Shown here: positions 24,112-35,590 of the stretch, one piece after another | Numbering within the stretch: position 1 is the first letter of the stretch | How the letters are laid out: each line of letters opens with the position of its first letter | NCBI GenBank assembly: GCA_946406115.1 | Contig: OX291547.1 | Location: forward strand, 5,089,001 to 5,153,000 | Reading direction: 5' to 3' | DNA: 64,000 nucleotides | Source: Apoda limacodes | Taxonomy: Eukaryota; Arthropoda; Insecta; Lepidoptera; Limacodidae | Position numbers and translations under genes: made by a program | The notes under the pieces: generated by a model | What the model was told of the DNA's origin: nothing | Databases searched by the model: none | Seen by the model: only the letters and a program-made list of their open reading frames with translations

Positions 24112-24214
24112 AATACCTTTTTCCCGACGTTTCGGCTGGGTTACACCAGCCTTGGTCACGGGTAGACTACCCAAGGCTGGTGTAACCCAGCCGAAACGTC
24201 GGGAAAAAGGTATT
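24112..24214. repeat. Perfect 44-bp inverted repeat with 15-base loop
   Basis: The arms 24112-24155 and 24171-24214 are exact reverse complements, including cccgacgtttcggctggg and ttacaccagccttgg. The loop is tcacgggtagactac. The second copy at 56196-56298 is also perfect. Confidence 0.93.
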
Positions 24215-25334
24215 TTGCCAAATGACGCGTTTAATCCCGTTTTATTATTTTTAAATTAGTAATGGAACGCGTAAATTTCAAAACTTATATCTATTAGAAT
24301 ACAAGTAATTTAAAAAGTAATTTACTACTTTTCTATAACATTATTTCTAAACAACTTTTCCATTTTATCGTTCAAACTATAAATTTCAATAGGAGGTTAA
24401 TGTATGTTGACCCCGAGAAGAATAAATAATTAGTACCTGTTCATTCTTTAGGAGTTTATTTAGTGTCACTTCGTTTATTGCCACTGAAACGAAAGTAAAG
24501 TAACCCACAAATATTAAAAAAATAGGTATGATGTGTCAATTTGACTTCGAGAATTCGGTGCATAAAGAATGTTAAACTTTAGTTTTTATGTACAAGAAAA
24601 TGTCTATTAAAAATGTATTTCATTAATTATTTTATATAAGCCTTATAATAACATTTAAAGTCAAAAACCTTTAAGCCAATTTCTCAGTAGAGCCACAGAG
24701 CGAAGAGTTCTATAAAAACAGGTTTCTGAAATCAGTAGTTTGCTCTGAGCTTCAGAAATCATTCAGCCAGTCAAGCAGAATATATAATTTTATATGTGTG
24801 GTTAGATAGCTAAGATAAGCACCAAACATTACTTTAGCGAAACGGCATGAACTAACTTGACTTTGCAGTGTAAAAAAATTTTCTAAGCATTTGACTACAT
24901 TACGCTGTCGATGCTCCAATGGCAAATGTAAGTTTGAATATCGCAAAATATTTTAAGCAATTATTTGACTTTTTCTTGTCGTGCTGAGTGACCTTGTTCT
25001 TTGCTAAATTTCATGATTCCCGTTACGGTGGTTACGAAAGGATCCTATAGGTTTTAATGAGTGGTTTTGCGAGTGTCATAATATGTGATATAAATGGCTG
25101 TACATCTTCTTGTAGAATCTCACATCACAATCTGTAATTAATCATCGAAAGCGAGCTCATTATAAAGGCTAAATCTAAAACATTATAAGGATATACGCAA
25201 TAGGTTAAATAAAAACTAAAATTTGCGTTTATCACACTTTGTCTATTTAAAGTTTAACTAAAATTGTTCATCCAGTATTCACACGAAGCGTTGACGACGC
25301 ATCGTTTGATATTATCAAATACACTTTCAGTAAA
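24215..25334. other. Upstream region of gene B
   Basis: AT-rich; no element or clear core promoter seen. A tgatataaatgg at about 25088 is TATA-like but unproven. Confidence 0.35.
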
Positions 25335-25452
25335 ATGTGTGACGTAAATAAAGATTTGCAAAAGGAAAGGGAAAAATGTTGTTTCAACATAGAGGAGTTG
25401 ACGAATTACATTGATGGAGGTCCACAACAGACTATTGAGCGAAAAGAAAGAG
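25335..25452 (+). CDS. ACOX1-like: ACOX gene B exon 1
   Basis: The ATG at 25335 is followed by 39 codons plus one base before a gtaaat donor. A TCAGT at 25327-25331 resembles an arthropod initiator but is too close to the ATG to be the likely start site. I found no convincing core promoter upstream. Confidence 0.85.
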
Positions 25453-28400
25453 GTAAATCTTATGTTTTTTAGTTGTGTATATGATATCATATAGTGTAGT
25501 GTAAATAGTATTTGAAAGCCAATGAATAAGTTGGATTTGGCGGAGAAAATGTCATCCATACAATAGCATAACTTCAAATTGACTTGCCAATTTAGCAGTC
25601 TAAATAGTAGTGTTCAATCTTTAAATATAGATCCATCTATTACATATAATAAAATTGTAATAAAAAATGTGCATTAAATATTTTTTGAAAAAGCAATAAG
25701 TGATAAAGTAATGAAACCGACGCCGAAAGGAGTTTTTAAATTGTTTATCTATTTGTCTCTGTGTATGTCTTAACTTCACGCAAAAGTACTGCACAGATTC
25801 TATTTAAATATGCAACCACTAATTCAGGTTTAAAAGAATGGTAGCTGGATGGGGGAGGCAGAAGACCAGAAGAAATGGTGCACTCTAGAGGACGCTTCAT
25901 GTCCACCAGTTTAAAAAGTGGATCAAGCAGACTTGGCTAATATAATGATTTAAATGAACAACATTCTACCAATTGAAATATTTTTACGGCTTACAGTATA
26001 TATGTCGCAGCCATCTGGTTAAAATAGCCAGTTCATTGGACGCCTAGGCAGATCGTCAAGTATGGAAAAGAATGGAACAGAAATCGCACTGCATAAGTCA
26101 TGTATGTTGGGTTAGGTTCAGTTTCCATTTTGTATTCTAGTTTGTACGTCCCAGCCAAGTTTCATATAATAATCTGTTCAGTTGTAAGTTAATTCCTTTT
26201 CTATATTTAACGATGTGCCTAGGCGCCCAATTAACTGGCTAATTTAACCAGATGGCTGCGACATATATAAAACCCCTGATTTGATGTCGTACTGTATCCG
26301 CTGTTTTTTCTTCTTTTGAAATATGTATTTTATACCAAAAAAAAAACCGAGAAAATCTAGATTTTCCAACGAGCGTTCAGGTGCTAGCGCCTATCGAACG
26401 TGGGAGTTGGGACTGTGTCTCTTTTTCCACTTTGATAGTGTATATGGTGGACCAGTAGTATCCAGGGACCTATTCCACGAAGCTTTCTGCAAACTCTTTA
26501 CTCCGCAAATTCCACTCTTCAGTCAATATTCTGTTTCAAAAATCCTTTTGAGACTCAAATGATGAGTTTCTGGACACTTCTTTTCCCCAAAGGCTAGTTT
26601 CCGAAGTGATGGTGGTTCAAATTATGTGCATTTGTTTTGTTTTTTCAAGTGGCTTTTCGGGTGTGCGATGTCCGTTTAAATGTATATTATGTGCGTGTTT
26701 ATGTGATGCACCCGCTCGCTATCGGGCGGCCAAACGAGGATTGCAACGGATAGTGATATATGAATATCTTTTTCTCGGGAGTTTCTTCGTCACAGAATGA
26801 ATGAGGACTTTTAACGTATCACCTGGCGCCCCTACCCCCCTATGCAATCTAAAAACAATAAACAATTGAAATATTACTTGGGATTTGATTTTTATTTTAA
26901 TCAAACTATTTACATTGTGAAGCTTGTTTGTTAAGTGTTTCAATACAAAATATATATTTATTTCTTAATTCACTATAATATTATGTTTCGTTTGTAACTT
27001 TACAAAGAGTACCTATTGGACGCAATAAAACAGTAAAGTAAGTAATTCGTTTGGAAATCTAGTTGTAGTTAATTCACTTCATTCGATAGTTTCCTAGAAA
27101 CCCATTCCAATAAAAAGATTTTGAATTTGATAAGCGAAAGATGACAACTCTTCATTTTTCACTTTACGTATTATGAAGAATGAAGAGTGCAGATTTGCAG
27201 AGTTGAATCGTGGAATAGGTTCAAAAAATATAAATAAGTTGTAATTGGTTTTTAGAAAACATTTTGCTGGGTAACAGAGATGCGTTTGAAGACGTTCCCG
27301 AAGAGTATTTAAGCCACAAAGACAAATATGAGGCAGCAATAAAAAAATCAACGGTCGCATTCAGCTCGGTGCGTAAGATGCAGGAAGAAGGAAAATCCAG
27401 TGTTACAGATTACCGGTAAATAATTTTAATCCACACTAATATTATAAATGCGAAAGTGAGTTTGTCTGTTTTTCCTTTAACGTTTTAACAGAGCATTCAA
27501 CATAGCTAACGGATATGCTACTTTTTATCCCGGAAAATTCAAAACTTCCTGCAGAAATGACTATAATTAATTATCACGTCGTTGATCTATGGATTTTTAA
27601 AAATCGTTGCGTTAAGAAAACCGTAATTCAGGGAAATTCTTCTTTTTTTGCTAAAACACAATTGGTAAACTATTTAATTAGGCTTAATAGTATCTATTTT
27701 AGCTATGACGCGAAGATAGACAATCAAATTTGCCTATAGAACAACAATGTGATAGCTAAACAGGAGACAACTCCCTGAACTTCCAAAGTTAAAAATTCTG
27801 TAACCCTTTAATTTGTTAACTGTGCGAGTTTAAAAAAATATGATAACATAATTTATGAATAGGAAATTTCATTGCAAATTGTTATGAACAAAATCAAATG
27901 GTTTATACATGCACAATATTCTTTTGTAACGGAACCCGAATTTTGGATTTTGAATAAAAGTAAAACTGCAGAAGAACCGCCCTATTGACCAAAGGCCAAA
28001 CACGGTACATTATTTAATTGAGGAGTTCTCTGCTGCTTCATCATCAGACCGTTAAAGACATTTAGGGCTCTAGGTATTTGTCAAAACAAACGCAACGGGA
28101 ATATCTTGTTTGGTTAAACAAATCCTATGACCACACTTTCTGGTTCCATTATCAGACTCTGGACTCAACTTAATTCTATAGGACTTGTCATGATTAATCC
28201 AACGAGCCGTGATTAAACACGACGGGGCTATGTTCTGTAATTAAGAAGTTTCTATGTCCACTACTACTTAAAGTGTAGCAACACTGACCATGGGGCATAT
28301 TTCAAGGAGCTCTTTTCAAATCTGCACTCTTCATCTATATATATACTAAACTAGCTGTGCCCGCAGCCCTGTCCGTGCTAAATTTAAAAAAATATGTAAT

Positions 28401-29846
28401 AGCGGTGCTAATGGACCGCAGCTTAAGGCCACTTAAGCTATTGCCTAGACGTTATTTATACTTACTAGATTGTTTTAGGCTTAGTCGTTTAACTGGCGGA
28501 GAAAATAACAGCCAAGTTATTTTTTAAATTTATATTTTGTAAATTGTTTTGTTTAGAGATTTAGTTGGAGGTCTCTTGGTCGCAGCGGCTACAAATAAAG
28601 ACGGTACCCCATTAAGCTTGCACTACGTCATGTTTATGCCCGCCATATTGAGTCAGGGTTCAGAGGAACAGCAGGCGCAATGGCTTCCGAGGGCTTGGAA
28701 CTGTAGCATCATCGGAACCTACGCTCAGGTCAAACAGTTTTGACTTTTTAAAAAGATTTGAAATGTTCATTATGTATATAAATAATATTTTCGGTGGTGG
28801 CATAGTGGTTTCTGGGTTTGCCTACGTTCTGAGGGGAGGAGGTTCGAGTCCAGCATGTTCCAATGGATTTATTTCTAAAGTAGATTGTTTTTCACATCAC
28901 TGACTTTTCGATGAAGGAAAAAAACGTCGTATTGCATACGTTAAAAAACGTAGGTATCTATGTGAAGTCCACAATAGGCACTAGACCTCATGATGGACAA
29001 TGGCCTAAATCACCTCCCCTCTACCCGCAAGGTGAAGATAGTCTCTGCCCCAACATTGAGGACGTATGAGGCTAATAAGGATTATAAGGGATACTTCTTT
29101 TTTCTGTGGTTTCACCAACGAAGACTTTGAAATTATACTGAAATCTTAAAAGATTATGGTATCGGTGTTGATGAAGCTCTAGATGCAATCTATATCTCTA
29201 AGCCAAACATAGCAACAGTAGTATATCCACGGTTATTTTCACATCACTATAAGTATACTTGTATAATTATTGTAGATCCCATTACGCTCGTCAGTCTGTA
29301 CACCATTTTTTAAATGTAATTCATTCAAATGTTTACTAATGAATAACAATAATTTGGAATTACGTAGTTTTTATTCAAATTTTATAAAAAAAACTATATT
29401 TTACATAATGCAAATTCTAGTTATTATGTGATGGGTATTTTATAGTATTGAGGGCTTAAAATAATGGAAGTGACTATTTAAACACTTGTGCAAATTTTCA
29501 AAGCGTGTATTACATTTGATTGAGCGACGATCGACCCGTACTCATATCGAGTTGATAGTATTACAGAAATTACATTTCTGGCCTACATCACCCTTTTAAT
29601 ATTAATTTATGGTCTGTCAATACACATCTTGGAAATAGGCTTGTGTTATACAGGCTGATGTAAAGGATGGTGATGAAGAAAATAATGAATATTATTTAAT
29701 TTTTGCATTTAATATCTTCCAGACGGAAATGGGTCATGGAACTTTTATTCGTGGGATGGAAACTACGGCCACGTACGATTCCGCCTCAGAAGAGTTCGTA
29801 CTGCACTCCCCTACGCTCTCTTCCTACAAATGGTGGCCTGGAGCCT
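25335..29846 (+). CDS. ACOX1-like: ACOX gene B: acyl-CoA oxidase, exons 1-4 (first copy, 3' part missing)
   Basis: A paralogue of gene A begins 6.6 kb downstream on the same strand. Exons: 25335-25452 (starting ATG, MCDVNKDLQKEREKCCFNIE), 27256-27415, 28557-28728 and 29723-29846. All have AG/GT borders and continuous phase, giving about 191 codons. Motifs are TNYIDGGPQQTIERKER, VPEEYLSHKDKYEAAIKKS, HYVMFMPAILSQGSEEQQAQ, IIGTYAQ and [19 protein letters not shown]. The start is chosen because KEREKCCFN followed by a YIDGG-type motif is the usual ACOX N terminus. Exon 4 ends WWPGA where gene A has WWPGG. After exon 4 come the LTR retrotransposon and then a second copy of gene A exons; no gene B exons 5 onward are in the window. 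Confidence 0.87.
25997..26269. mobile_element. 273-bp MITE with 57-bp terminal inverted repeats
   Basis: The ends atatatgtcgcagccatctg and its complement near 26249-26268 extend as inverted repeats for about 57 bp with about four mismatches (through gcctaggca). A TA at each edge fits a Tc1/mariner-type target duplication. It lies in gene B intron 1 and encodes no protein. The second copy is at 58081-58353. Confidence 0.85.
26320..27250. other. Gene B intron 1, remainder
   Basis: Two short open frames (26323-26562 and 26606-26800) have no recognisable motif. At 27138-27190 a short inverted pair around actcttcat/atgaagagt is visible. Confidence 0.35.
27256..27415 (+). CDS. ACOX1-like: ACOX gene B exon 2
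   Basis: The acceptor is ggtttttag and the donor is gtaaat. It encodes ENILLGNRDAFEDVPEEYLS through SVTDYR. It aligns with gene A exon 2 and carries the RKER-ENIL join expected in this family. Confidence 0.88.
27425..28400. repeat. Gene B intron 2 with lepidopteran repeat fragments
   Basis: actaatattataaatgcgaa at about 27434 and tatatactaaactagctgtg at about 28342 are ends of common lepidopteran repeats. They face each other about 900 bp apart, so they may delimit one element. I cannot confirm this. Confidence 0.45.
28557..28728 (+). CDS. ACOX1-like: ACOX gene B exon 3
   Basis: It encodes DLVGGLLVAAATNKDGTPLS through WNCSIIGTYAQ and ends in phase 0 at a gtcaaa donor. That lets it join either gene B exon 4 or the downstream gene A exon 4 copy at 39530. 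Confidence 0.9.
28797..29100 (+). repeat. tRNA-derived SINE
   Basis: The A-box-like tggcatagtggtttctggg and the B-box ggttcgagtcc (about 28841) form a tRNA-like head. A body with gtgaagtccacaataggca and gatggacaatggcctaaa follows, as in lepidopteran SINEs. It is in sense orientation in gene B intron 3. Confidence 0.7.
29723..29846 (+). CDS. ACOX1-like: ACOX gene B exon 4
   Basis: The acceptor is atcttccag and the donor gtaagt. Length and phases are identical to gene A exon 4 (124 nt; phase 0 in, phase 1 out). The retrotransposon begins 227 bases after this exon. Confidence 0.9.
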
Positions 29847-29959
29847 GTAAGTCTTCAAATTGTTATTTAAACATTTAACTTTATTGTAAGTTAAGAACAG
29901 CTTTGTAGAATCTTTGGGCGGTCGGCCGCTCTGGAAACTTTTGAATTCCTTACATAACT

Positions 29960-30073
29960 TTTAATACAAGTATAATAGTAAATTGTGTGGTGGTAAAGAA
30001 AAAATACCAACGAGAGGCTATTTAGGAGCCTGAGGCTTTAATGACTCGAGTTTGTTATTTCTGTACCGCATGT
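29960..30073 (+). repeat. Interspersed repeat interrupted by the retrotransposon, left part
   Basis: It shares ccaacgagaggctattta and ttaatgactcgagtttgt with the inverted copy at 8470-8790. It continues at 38527 on the far side of the retrotransposon. Confidence 0.7.
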
Positions 30074-30882
30074 TGTAGCGAGTGAAGTATTTTATTTTGT
30101 ATATGTAGTGTGTAATTAGCTTTAAATTACCCTTTTGCGTGTTATGTCAAAATCATTGTAAAATTCTATATCCATACATGCATGGAATGCCATACTCATT
30201 TACGTCAACAGTCTTTTAAATCTGATTTTGAAAAAAGATGACAGATGGAAAATAGTCAGTCTTTTGGAGATTTTCTCGAAGATAGATGTTAAAATCAAAA
30301 TTTACAATTTTTACCTAAAATAAATAGGAATTAATCTTTTTGGAGTGCATCAAGTTCTTCGAGAAACAGGAACTAAGGAGATGTAAATTACAAGAGGAAC
30401 TTACCGCACGAGATTTAATAAGAGAAGGTTTGAATTTCTCGATAAAATATCTCAAGGTTGTGGGTTCTACCATAAACCCTCCCAACAGGTACCTAAGTGC
30501 ATTTATTTGGATAGGTGATTATTGTTATATTGATTCTGCGAATTGGCTTTTTTCGCCATATTGATTTTTAATTTCTCAATCTGAAAAGAATGGTAATGGC
30601 ATAGATTGCTGAAAATTGGTGAATATTACATCATATTACGATTAATTGATATTTTCGACAATACAGTCGACCCGAAGGGAAAATTACGATACCATCGTCT
30701 AGATAGGAAAAATACGGCAAAACAGATAAATTCGGAAACTGAATTTAGTGCAATTTATTATGGAATTATAGACTTTCAAATTGTTTATTTGTGAAATAGT
30801 GATTGTATATAAAACTAAAAATAAATTGTATTAACGAACCTATCTTTTCATTTATCTTCCCCTGGGGAATTGAGTCTTAACA
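30074..30882 (+). repeat. 5' LTR
   Basis: The 809-bp LTR matches 37708-38522 except for three substitutions and one 6-bp indel near 30237. A TATATAA at 30806 and an AATAAA at 30820 lie near the 3' end. It contains a 74-residue open frame (30340-30564) repeated in all LTR copies; I do not assign it a function. Confidence 0.93.
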
Positions 30883-30885
30883 AGC

Positions 30886-30900
30886 GGCGCCCAACGGGAT
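30886..30900 (+). other. Primer-binding site
   Basis: The core ggcgcccaacggg begins three bases after the 5' LTR. It resembles the tRNA-Lys-type primer sites of many Gypsy-group elements. The usual first bases tgg are not intact here, so the exact tRNA is uncertain. Confidence 0.65.
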
Positions 30901-31605
30901 AAATAATACAATTTTTTATAGTTCTGTATACGATCACCTCACGCAAAAGTTTTTTTTAAAAAAAAAAAAAAATAGACATAATTTATAATTTTTTTTCAAA
31001 ATTAAAAAAAAATGCAACTATCTGCGTTACATTCATGTTTTACATGAGATTTTCGGACTCATTTGGCTAATTACTATTTTTTTTCTTTCGTCTCTGGTTT
31101 TAACAATTAAAAGGTTGTAATGTAAGAAAACCTTATTTATGTACTAATCGTCAGATTAATAACGAATTGCTAATATTAATAGTGTTTAATATTCATATAG
31201 GTCCACCAGGAAAAAATACTTCGGAGAAAAACGTTTACATGGTTTTTTCTTGTTTTTTTTTGGATAAATGGAGACAGTGAAAAGCTGTGTCGTTTTATTA
31301 TTTATGTTTGTCTCAAGTGAGGGGTTCTTTAACTACGTTATAAAACTACGTTATTTAACTAATAAATAAAAAGTCCCTACTAATAATAATTTTATTTTTG
31401 TTGTTTCCAAGATTATCTCCGTCGATTATGTCTAAAGCAGTACTTGACATAAGTGGGATTACACGTATAATATCTTGGAATCAATTATATTAATATTGTT
31501 CTTACAGAAAGACTGTAAAGTAGTAAAAGCTTCGTTACGAATATTTTACTATTTTCTTTAAAGGAAGTGAGTGTTTGTGAAGAAATAAAAAAAAAAACTG
31601 TAAAA

Positions 31606-32973
31606 ATGGAAAAAACTATTAAATATCACTTGCTCAACAAAAGTGAGCTGATCTATGAAACTTTAGTGAGATTTGAGAAACCAGCAGAATCATTAATAGG
31701 TCTGAAGCGTCAAATATTAAAGTTGAATGAAAAATTACCAGCTAATGAGGTACTTGAGTCAACTTTAGATCCCAAAGAGGATATTGAAGGTGTAAAAGCT
31801 ACTTTAACTTTTATAAAACAAAAGTTAGAGGACACAGGTATTAATAAGGAAAAAATTAAACGATTGGAAGCTTTTTTAAATCATATACATTTTAGATTAC
31901 TACGTATTGACATCACGGATAAGTTAAACTTGGGTCCAGAACTGGCTACAGTTAAAAATGAGTTCCAAAAATTGGATAAATTATGGAATAACAAGATTTT
32001 AGAGATTACTGAACTAGAATTTAATTCATTACAAGAAATTTCTGATTTAACTGATGACAATAGGTCAGAAGTCGGTAGTTTACCTGGAATTAACCAGGTA
32101 TCTCAAAAATTTAATGAGGTCTTCAATAATTTAGAAGATGCAGACGTTAAACAAAATAAATTTATTACAGATTCTTGTGATAGAAGCTCTGCACTTGAAT
32201 TGAAAAGATTCAATTATAATGGGAAATCCTGCCCTAGGTCGTTTTTGCAAAAACTAGAAGAATTTAGGCTTTCTAGGAATATAAAAAAAGATTTACTGTT
32301 AGCTAGAGTGTTTGAAATCTTTTCTGACGACGCTTTACATTGGTTTAGATTTATTAAAAAAAAGGTAAGCAATTGGGACGAACTTTGTATTAAATTAGTT
32401 GAAGATTTCGGTAGTTTTGACTACGATTATAAATTATTGAACTATATATACAAACGTACTCAAGGGGAGAACGAAAATATCGTTATTTATGTTGCAATAA
32501 TGGTTGAAATGTTCAATAGGCTAAAGAAATCGCTTTGTGAAAGTGACCAGTTAGAAATATTACTTCGGAACATTAGACCATGTTATTCTTTTTTTGTAAT
32601 ACCTGCAAATATTATGACGATTGACAATTTAATTAATATTTGCAAGAAATACGACCAATTTATTGAAAAAAATAGTAATTTCAAAGAGCCAGAAAACGGG
32701 GAAGTGATTTTTTCTGATTTTGATTATAAGAAACTTAGTAGTTCTTCAGAAACGCCCTTTGCTAATAACAAAGATATTAATTATGAAAATTGGAGACAGA
32801 AAGAGTTTAGAGCGAAACCCCTTGATAATTTTAAATCTTTTAAAAATTACAAACAAAAACCTTTGGTTAAGTTGGAATCTAGTTCTCCTTATTATAAACC
32901 AACGGTTTATAGGAATAAAAGTTTTAATCCGATACATAACGAAGCGCCAAAGGAAATTGCGGGCAGTTCATGA
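31606..32973 (+). CDS. gag: Retrotransposon Gag (455 residues, without zinc knuckle)
   Basis: The first ATG in this frame is at 31606; upstream codons in the same frame are open but have no ATG. A capsid-like segment lies around residues 185-330, with FNYNGKSCPRSFLQKLEEF, DDALHWFRFIKKK and KRTQGENENIVIYVA, the pattern of the retrotransposon Gag domain. The last 70 residues are polar (K, N, S, P). The frame stops at TGA 32971-32973, just before a CCHC zinc knuckle that is readable only in the +1 frame. Gag packages element RNA in virus-like particles. Confidence 0.85.
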   Translation: MEKTIKYHLLNKSELIYETLVRFEKPAESLIGLKRQILKLNEKLPANEVLESTLDPKEDIEGVKATLTFIKQKLEDTGINKEKIKRLEAFLNHIHFRLLRIDITDKLNLGPELATVKNEFQKLDKLWNNKILEITELEFNSLQEISDLTDDNRSEVGSLPGINQVSQKFNEVFNNLEDADVKQNKFITDSCDRSSALELKRFNYNGKSCPRSFLQKLEEFRLSRNIKKDLLLARVFEIFSDDALHWFRFIKKKVSNWDELCIKLVEDFGSFDYDYKLLNYIYKRTQGENENIVIYVAIMVEMFNRLKKSLCESDQLEILLRNIRPCYSFFVIPANIMTIDNLINICKKYDQFIEKNSNFKEPENGEVIFSDFDYKKLSSSSETPFANNKDINYENWRQKEFRAKPLDNFKSFKNYKQKPLVKLESSSPYYKPTVYRNKSFNPIHNEAPKEIAGSS

Positions 32974-35590
32974 AAATCGTCCGCCATTTTGTGTTCGATG
33001 CCGTGTACATGGACACGAACTTAGTAAATGCACTTCTAATAACATTGCCTGTTATAGATGTGGTGTTAAAAATTTAAGAACGATAGATTGCTCTAATTGT
33101 AATCAATCTTCTAATAAGAATTACTTTAAAAATACTATAAATTATAATCGTTGTAGACAGGATTTACACGACTGGTCGTCATGGCTTAGCAAAGTCAATA
33201 TTTTTTTCAATTCCTTTCGTACTTCGGTCCTGTTTAACAATGAAAATGATAATTTACGTCCTTTTTTAAAAATAAATATAAAAGAGACAGAATGTATGGG
33301 TCTTTTAGACACAGGTTCTTGCATCAGCGTTTTAGGGAATAATTCACATCTAGCCATACAAAAGCTAGGTTTTACACTTTTAAGGGATGAGAATATAAAA
33401 GTTTCGACTGCTGGTAAAGCAGTACACCAAGCTATTGGCTATTTTTTATTGCCAATGGTATTTAATAAACAATTTAATATAATTAAAACATTTGTTTTCC
33501 CAGATTTGTTCCCTTCAATAATTTTAGGGATAGATTTTTGGAAATCTTTTAATTTGGCACCTAATCTATTTCAAGTTAAGAATGAAATTAAAAAATACAA
33601 TATATCTGAACTTTCTAAAGTGGAAAACAAGATTCAGTTTTATAATAACCTTTCCCCTCTTCAAAAGGAGACGGCGGACAGAGTTATTAGTAATTTTAAA
33701 GCGATTTCGTTTGAGGAAACTGGCATTATTGGTGAAACTAATCTAGTTACACATAAAATAGATACTGGTGATCACGCACAGATTAAACAACGAAATTATA
33801 GGCTGTCTCCGGAAAGACAACGGGTACTTAGTGAAGAAGTAGATAAAATGATAAAGTGGGACATTATTGAACCATGCGAGAGCCCATGGTTATCTCCAGT
33901 CTTAGTTACGCCTAAGAAGAATGGCGAATGGAGATTTTGTTTGGATAGTAGGAAATTAAATTCAATTACTAGGAAAGACGCGTATAATTTACCTTTTATT
34001 AATGAAATCTTAGATAATTTGTCTAATGCGAAATATTTAAGCAGTATTGATATTGCAAAAGCATTTTGCCAGATTCCTTTACACGTAGATGACAGAAACA
34101 AAACTGCGTTTTACGTTCCGACACGCGGCAGTTTCCAATTTAAGCGATTACCCTTCGGGTTATCAAATAGTCCTGCTACACAACAGAGATTGATGGATTC
34201 CTTGTTTTCTCCCAATTTTAACAACAAAGTATTCTGTTATTTAGATGATATTATCATTATTAGCGAGAGTTTCGAAGAACACATATCCCTTTTAAATCGA
34301 GTACTTGAAAAACTCACAAAGGCTCGTTTAACTATTAATTTTGAGAAGTGTAAGTTTTTTAAAAATGAGCTAAAATATCTAGGTTACATTGTGGACGAAC
34401 GTGGTCTACGCACAGACCCAGATAAGATGAAAGCCATTCTTGAAATCTCTACTCCTAAATCGCGTAAGGAGGTTCGTCGTTTTTTAGGAACAGCTAGTTA
34501 CTATAGACGTTTTATACCCAATTTTAGTACTGTAGCTGGTCCTCTTAATTTATTAACGTCTGCGGGTAAAAATACGCCAAGATTTAAATGGACGAAAGAA
34601 GCGGATAACGCATTTAGTACTTTGAAAAATCATTTTGTAAATACACCTATTTTAGCTTGTCCCAATTATGATCTACCATTTAGTGTACATTGTGATGCAT
34701 CTGGTTTTGGCATAGGTGCAATGCTTACTCAGGAGGTAGACGGCAATGAGGTTGTTGTGGCATACATGAGTAAGTCTTTATCTAAACAACAACGGAATTA
34801 CTCGGCCACGGAGCGAGAAACGCTAGCGGTTATTCTAGCATTAGAGCATTGGCGTTGTTTTCTTGACAACGGGAAACAATTTATTATTTTTACTGACCAT
34901 GCTGCATTGAAATGGTTTTTAAATTTATCTAATCCAACGGGTAGGTTAGCCAGATGGACCATTCGGTTGTCTTGCTTTAATTTTATTTTAAAACATAAAA
35001 GAGGAAAGGATAATGTTGTTCCTGATATTTTATCTCGGTCTACCCCTATAATAGAGAACACATCAACTGACATACAGACTGACGTAGATGATGTTTCCCA
35101 TAAATACGTAGAACCAATTGATACTGATCGGAGTATGATTTGGTACGAACAAAAGCGTACCAATTGCTTAAATAATCCATCAGATTGTTTAGATTTCTGT
35201 ATTAAGGACGGGAAATTACTTAAAAAAGTTGAAACGGAACCTGATAGTGATTACATGTGGAAGGAGGTTCCGAATCCTAACGATAGGCTTAATATTATTG
35301 CGGCTAAACATACGGAGCCGTCAAACTCACATTTTGGTGCTTTTAAGACCTTTAAAAAGATATCAAAAGATTTTTATTGGCCAGGAATGTTCCGCCAGAT
35401 ATCCAACTACATAGCTGATTGTTCTACATGCTTGGCTTACAAGCATCAAAACCATTCCCCATTTGGTGTCATGGGAAAACCTAAAATTTGTTCACGTCCT
35501 TTTCAATGTATCTCCATTGACTTAGTTGGTCCTCTACCAATGACACATATATATGGACAATGGTTCACAATTTACCAGTCACGATTGTAA
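32974..35590 (+). CDS. pol: Retrotransposon Pol: zinc knuckle, protease, reverse transcriptase, RNase H, N-terminal integrase
   Basis: The frame is open from 32720, but sensible sequence begins at the gag stop. A canonical knuckle CVRCRVHGHELSKC starts near 32991, followed by a degenerate one (CYRCGVKNLRTIDC, His replaced by Leu). The aspartic protease has LLDTGSC (Asp at 33308). Reverse transcriptase has SSIDIAKAFCQIPL, LPFGLSNSPA and YLDDIII (catalytic Asp pair 34244-34249). RNase H has HCDASGFGIGAML, TERETLAVI and FTDHAALKWF. The integrase zinc domain has two His and CSTC (to about 35440), then the first core Asp in IDLVGPLP (35519). The frame runs into a stop at 35590 after a deletion. 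Confidence 0.9.

Noticed and set aside
30340..30794. Repeated short frames at 30340, 37980 and 62424 as a host gene family
   Set aside because: They are the same sequence inside the three LTRs, so their repetition comes from the LTR structure and the duplication.
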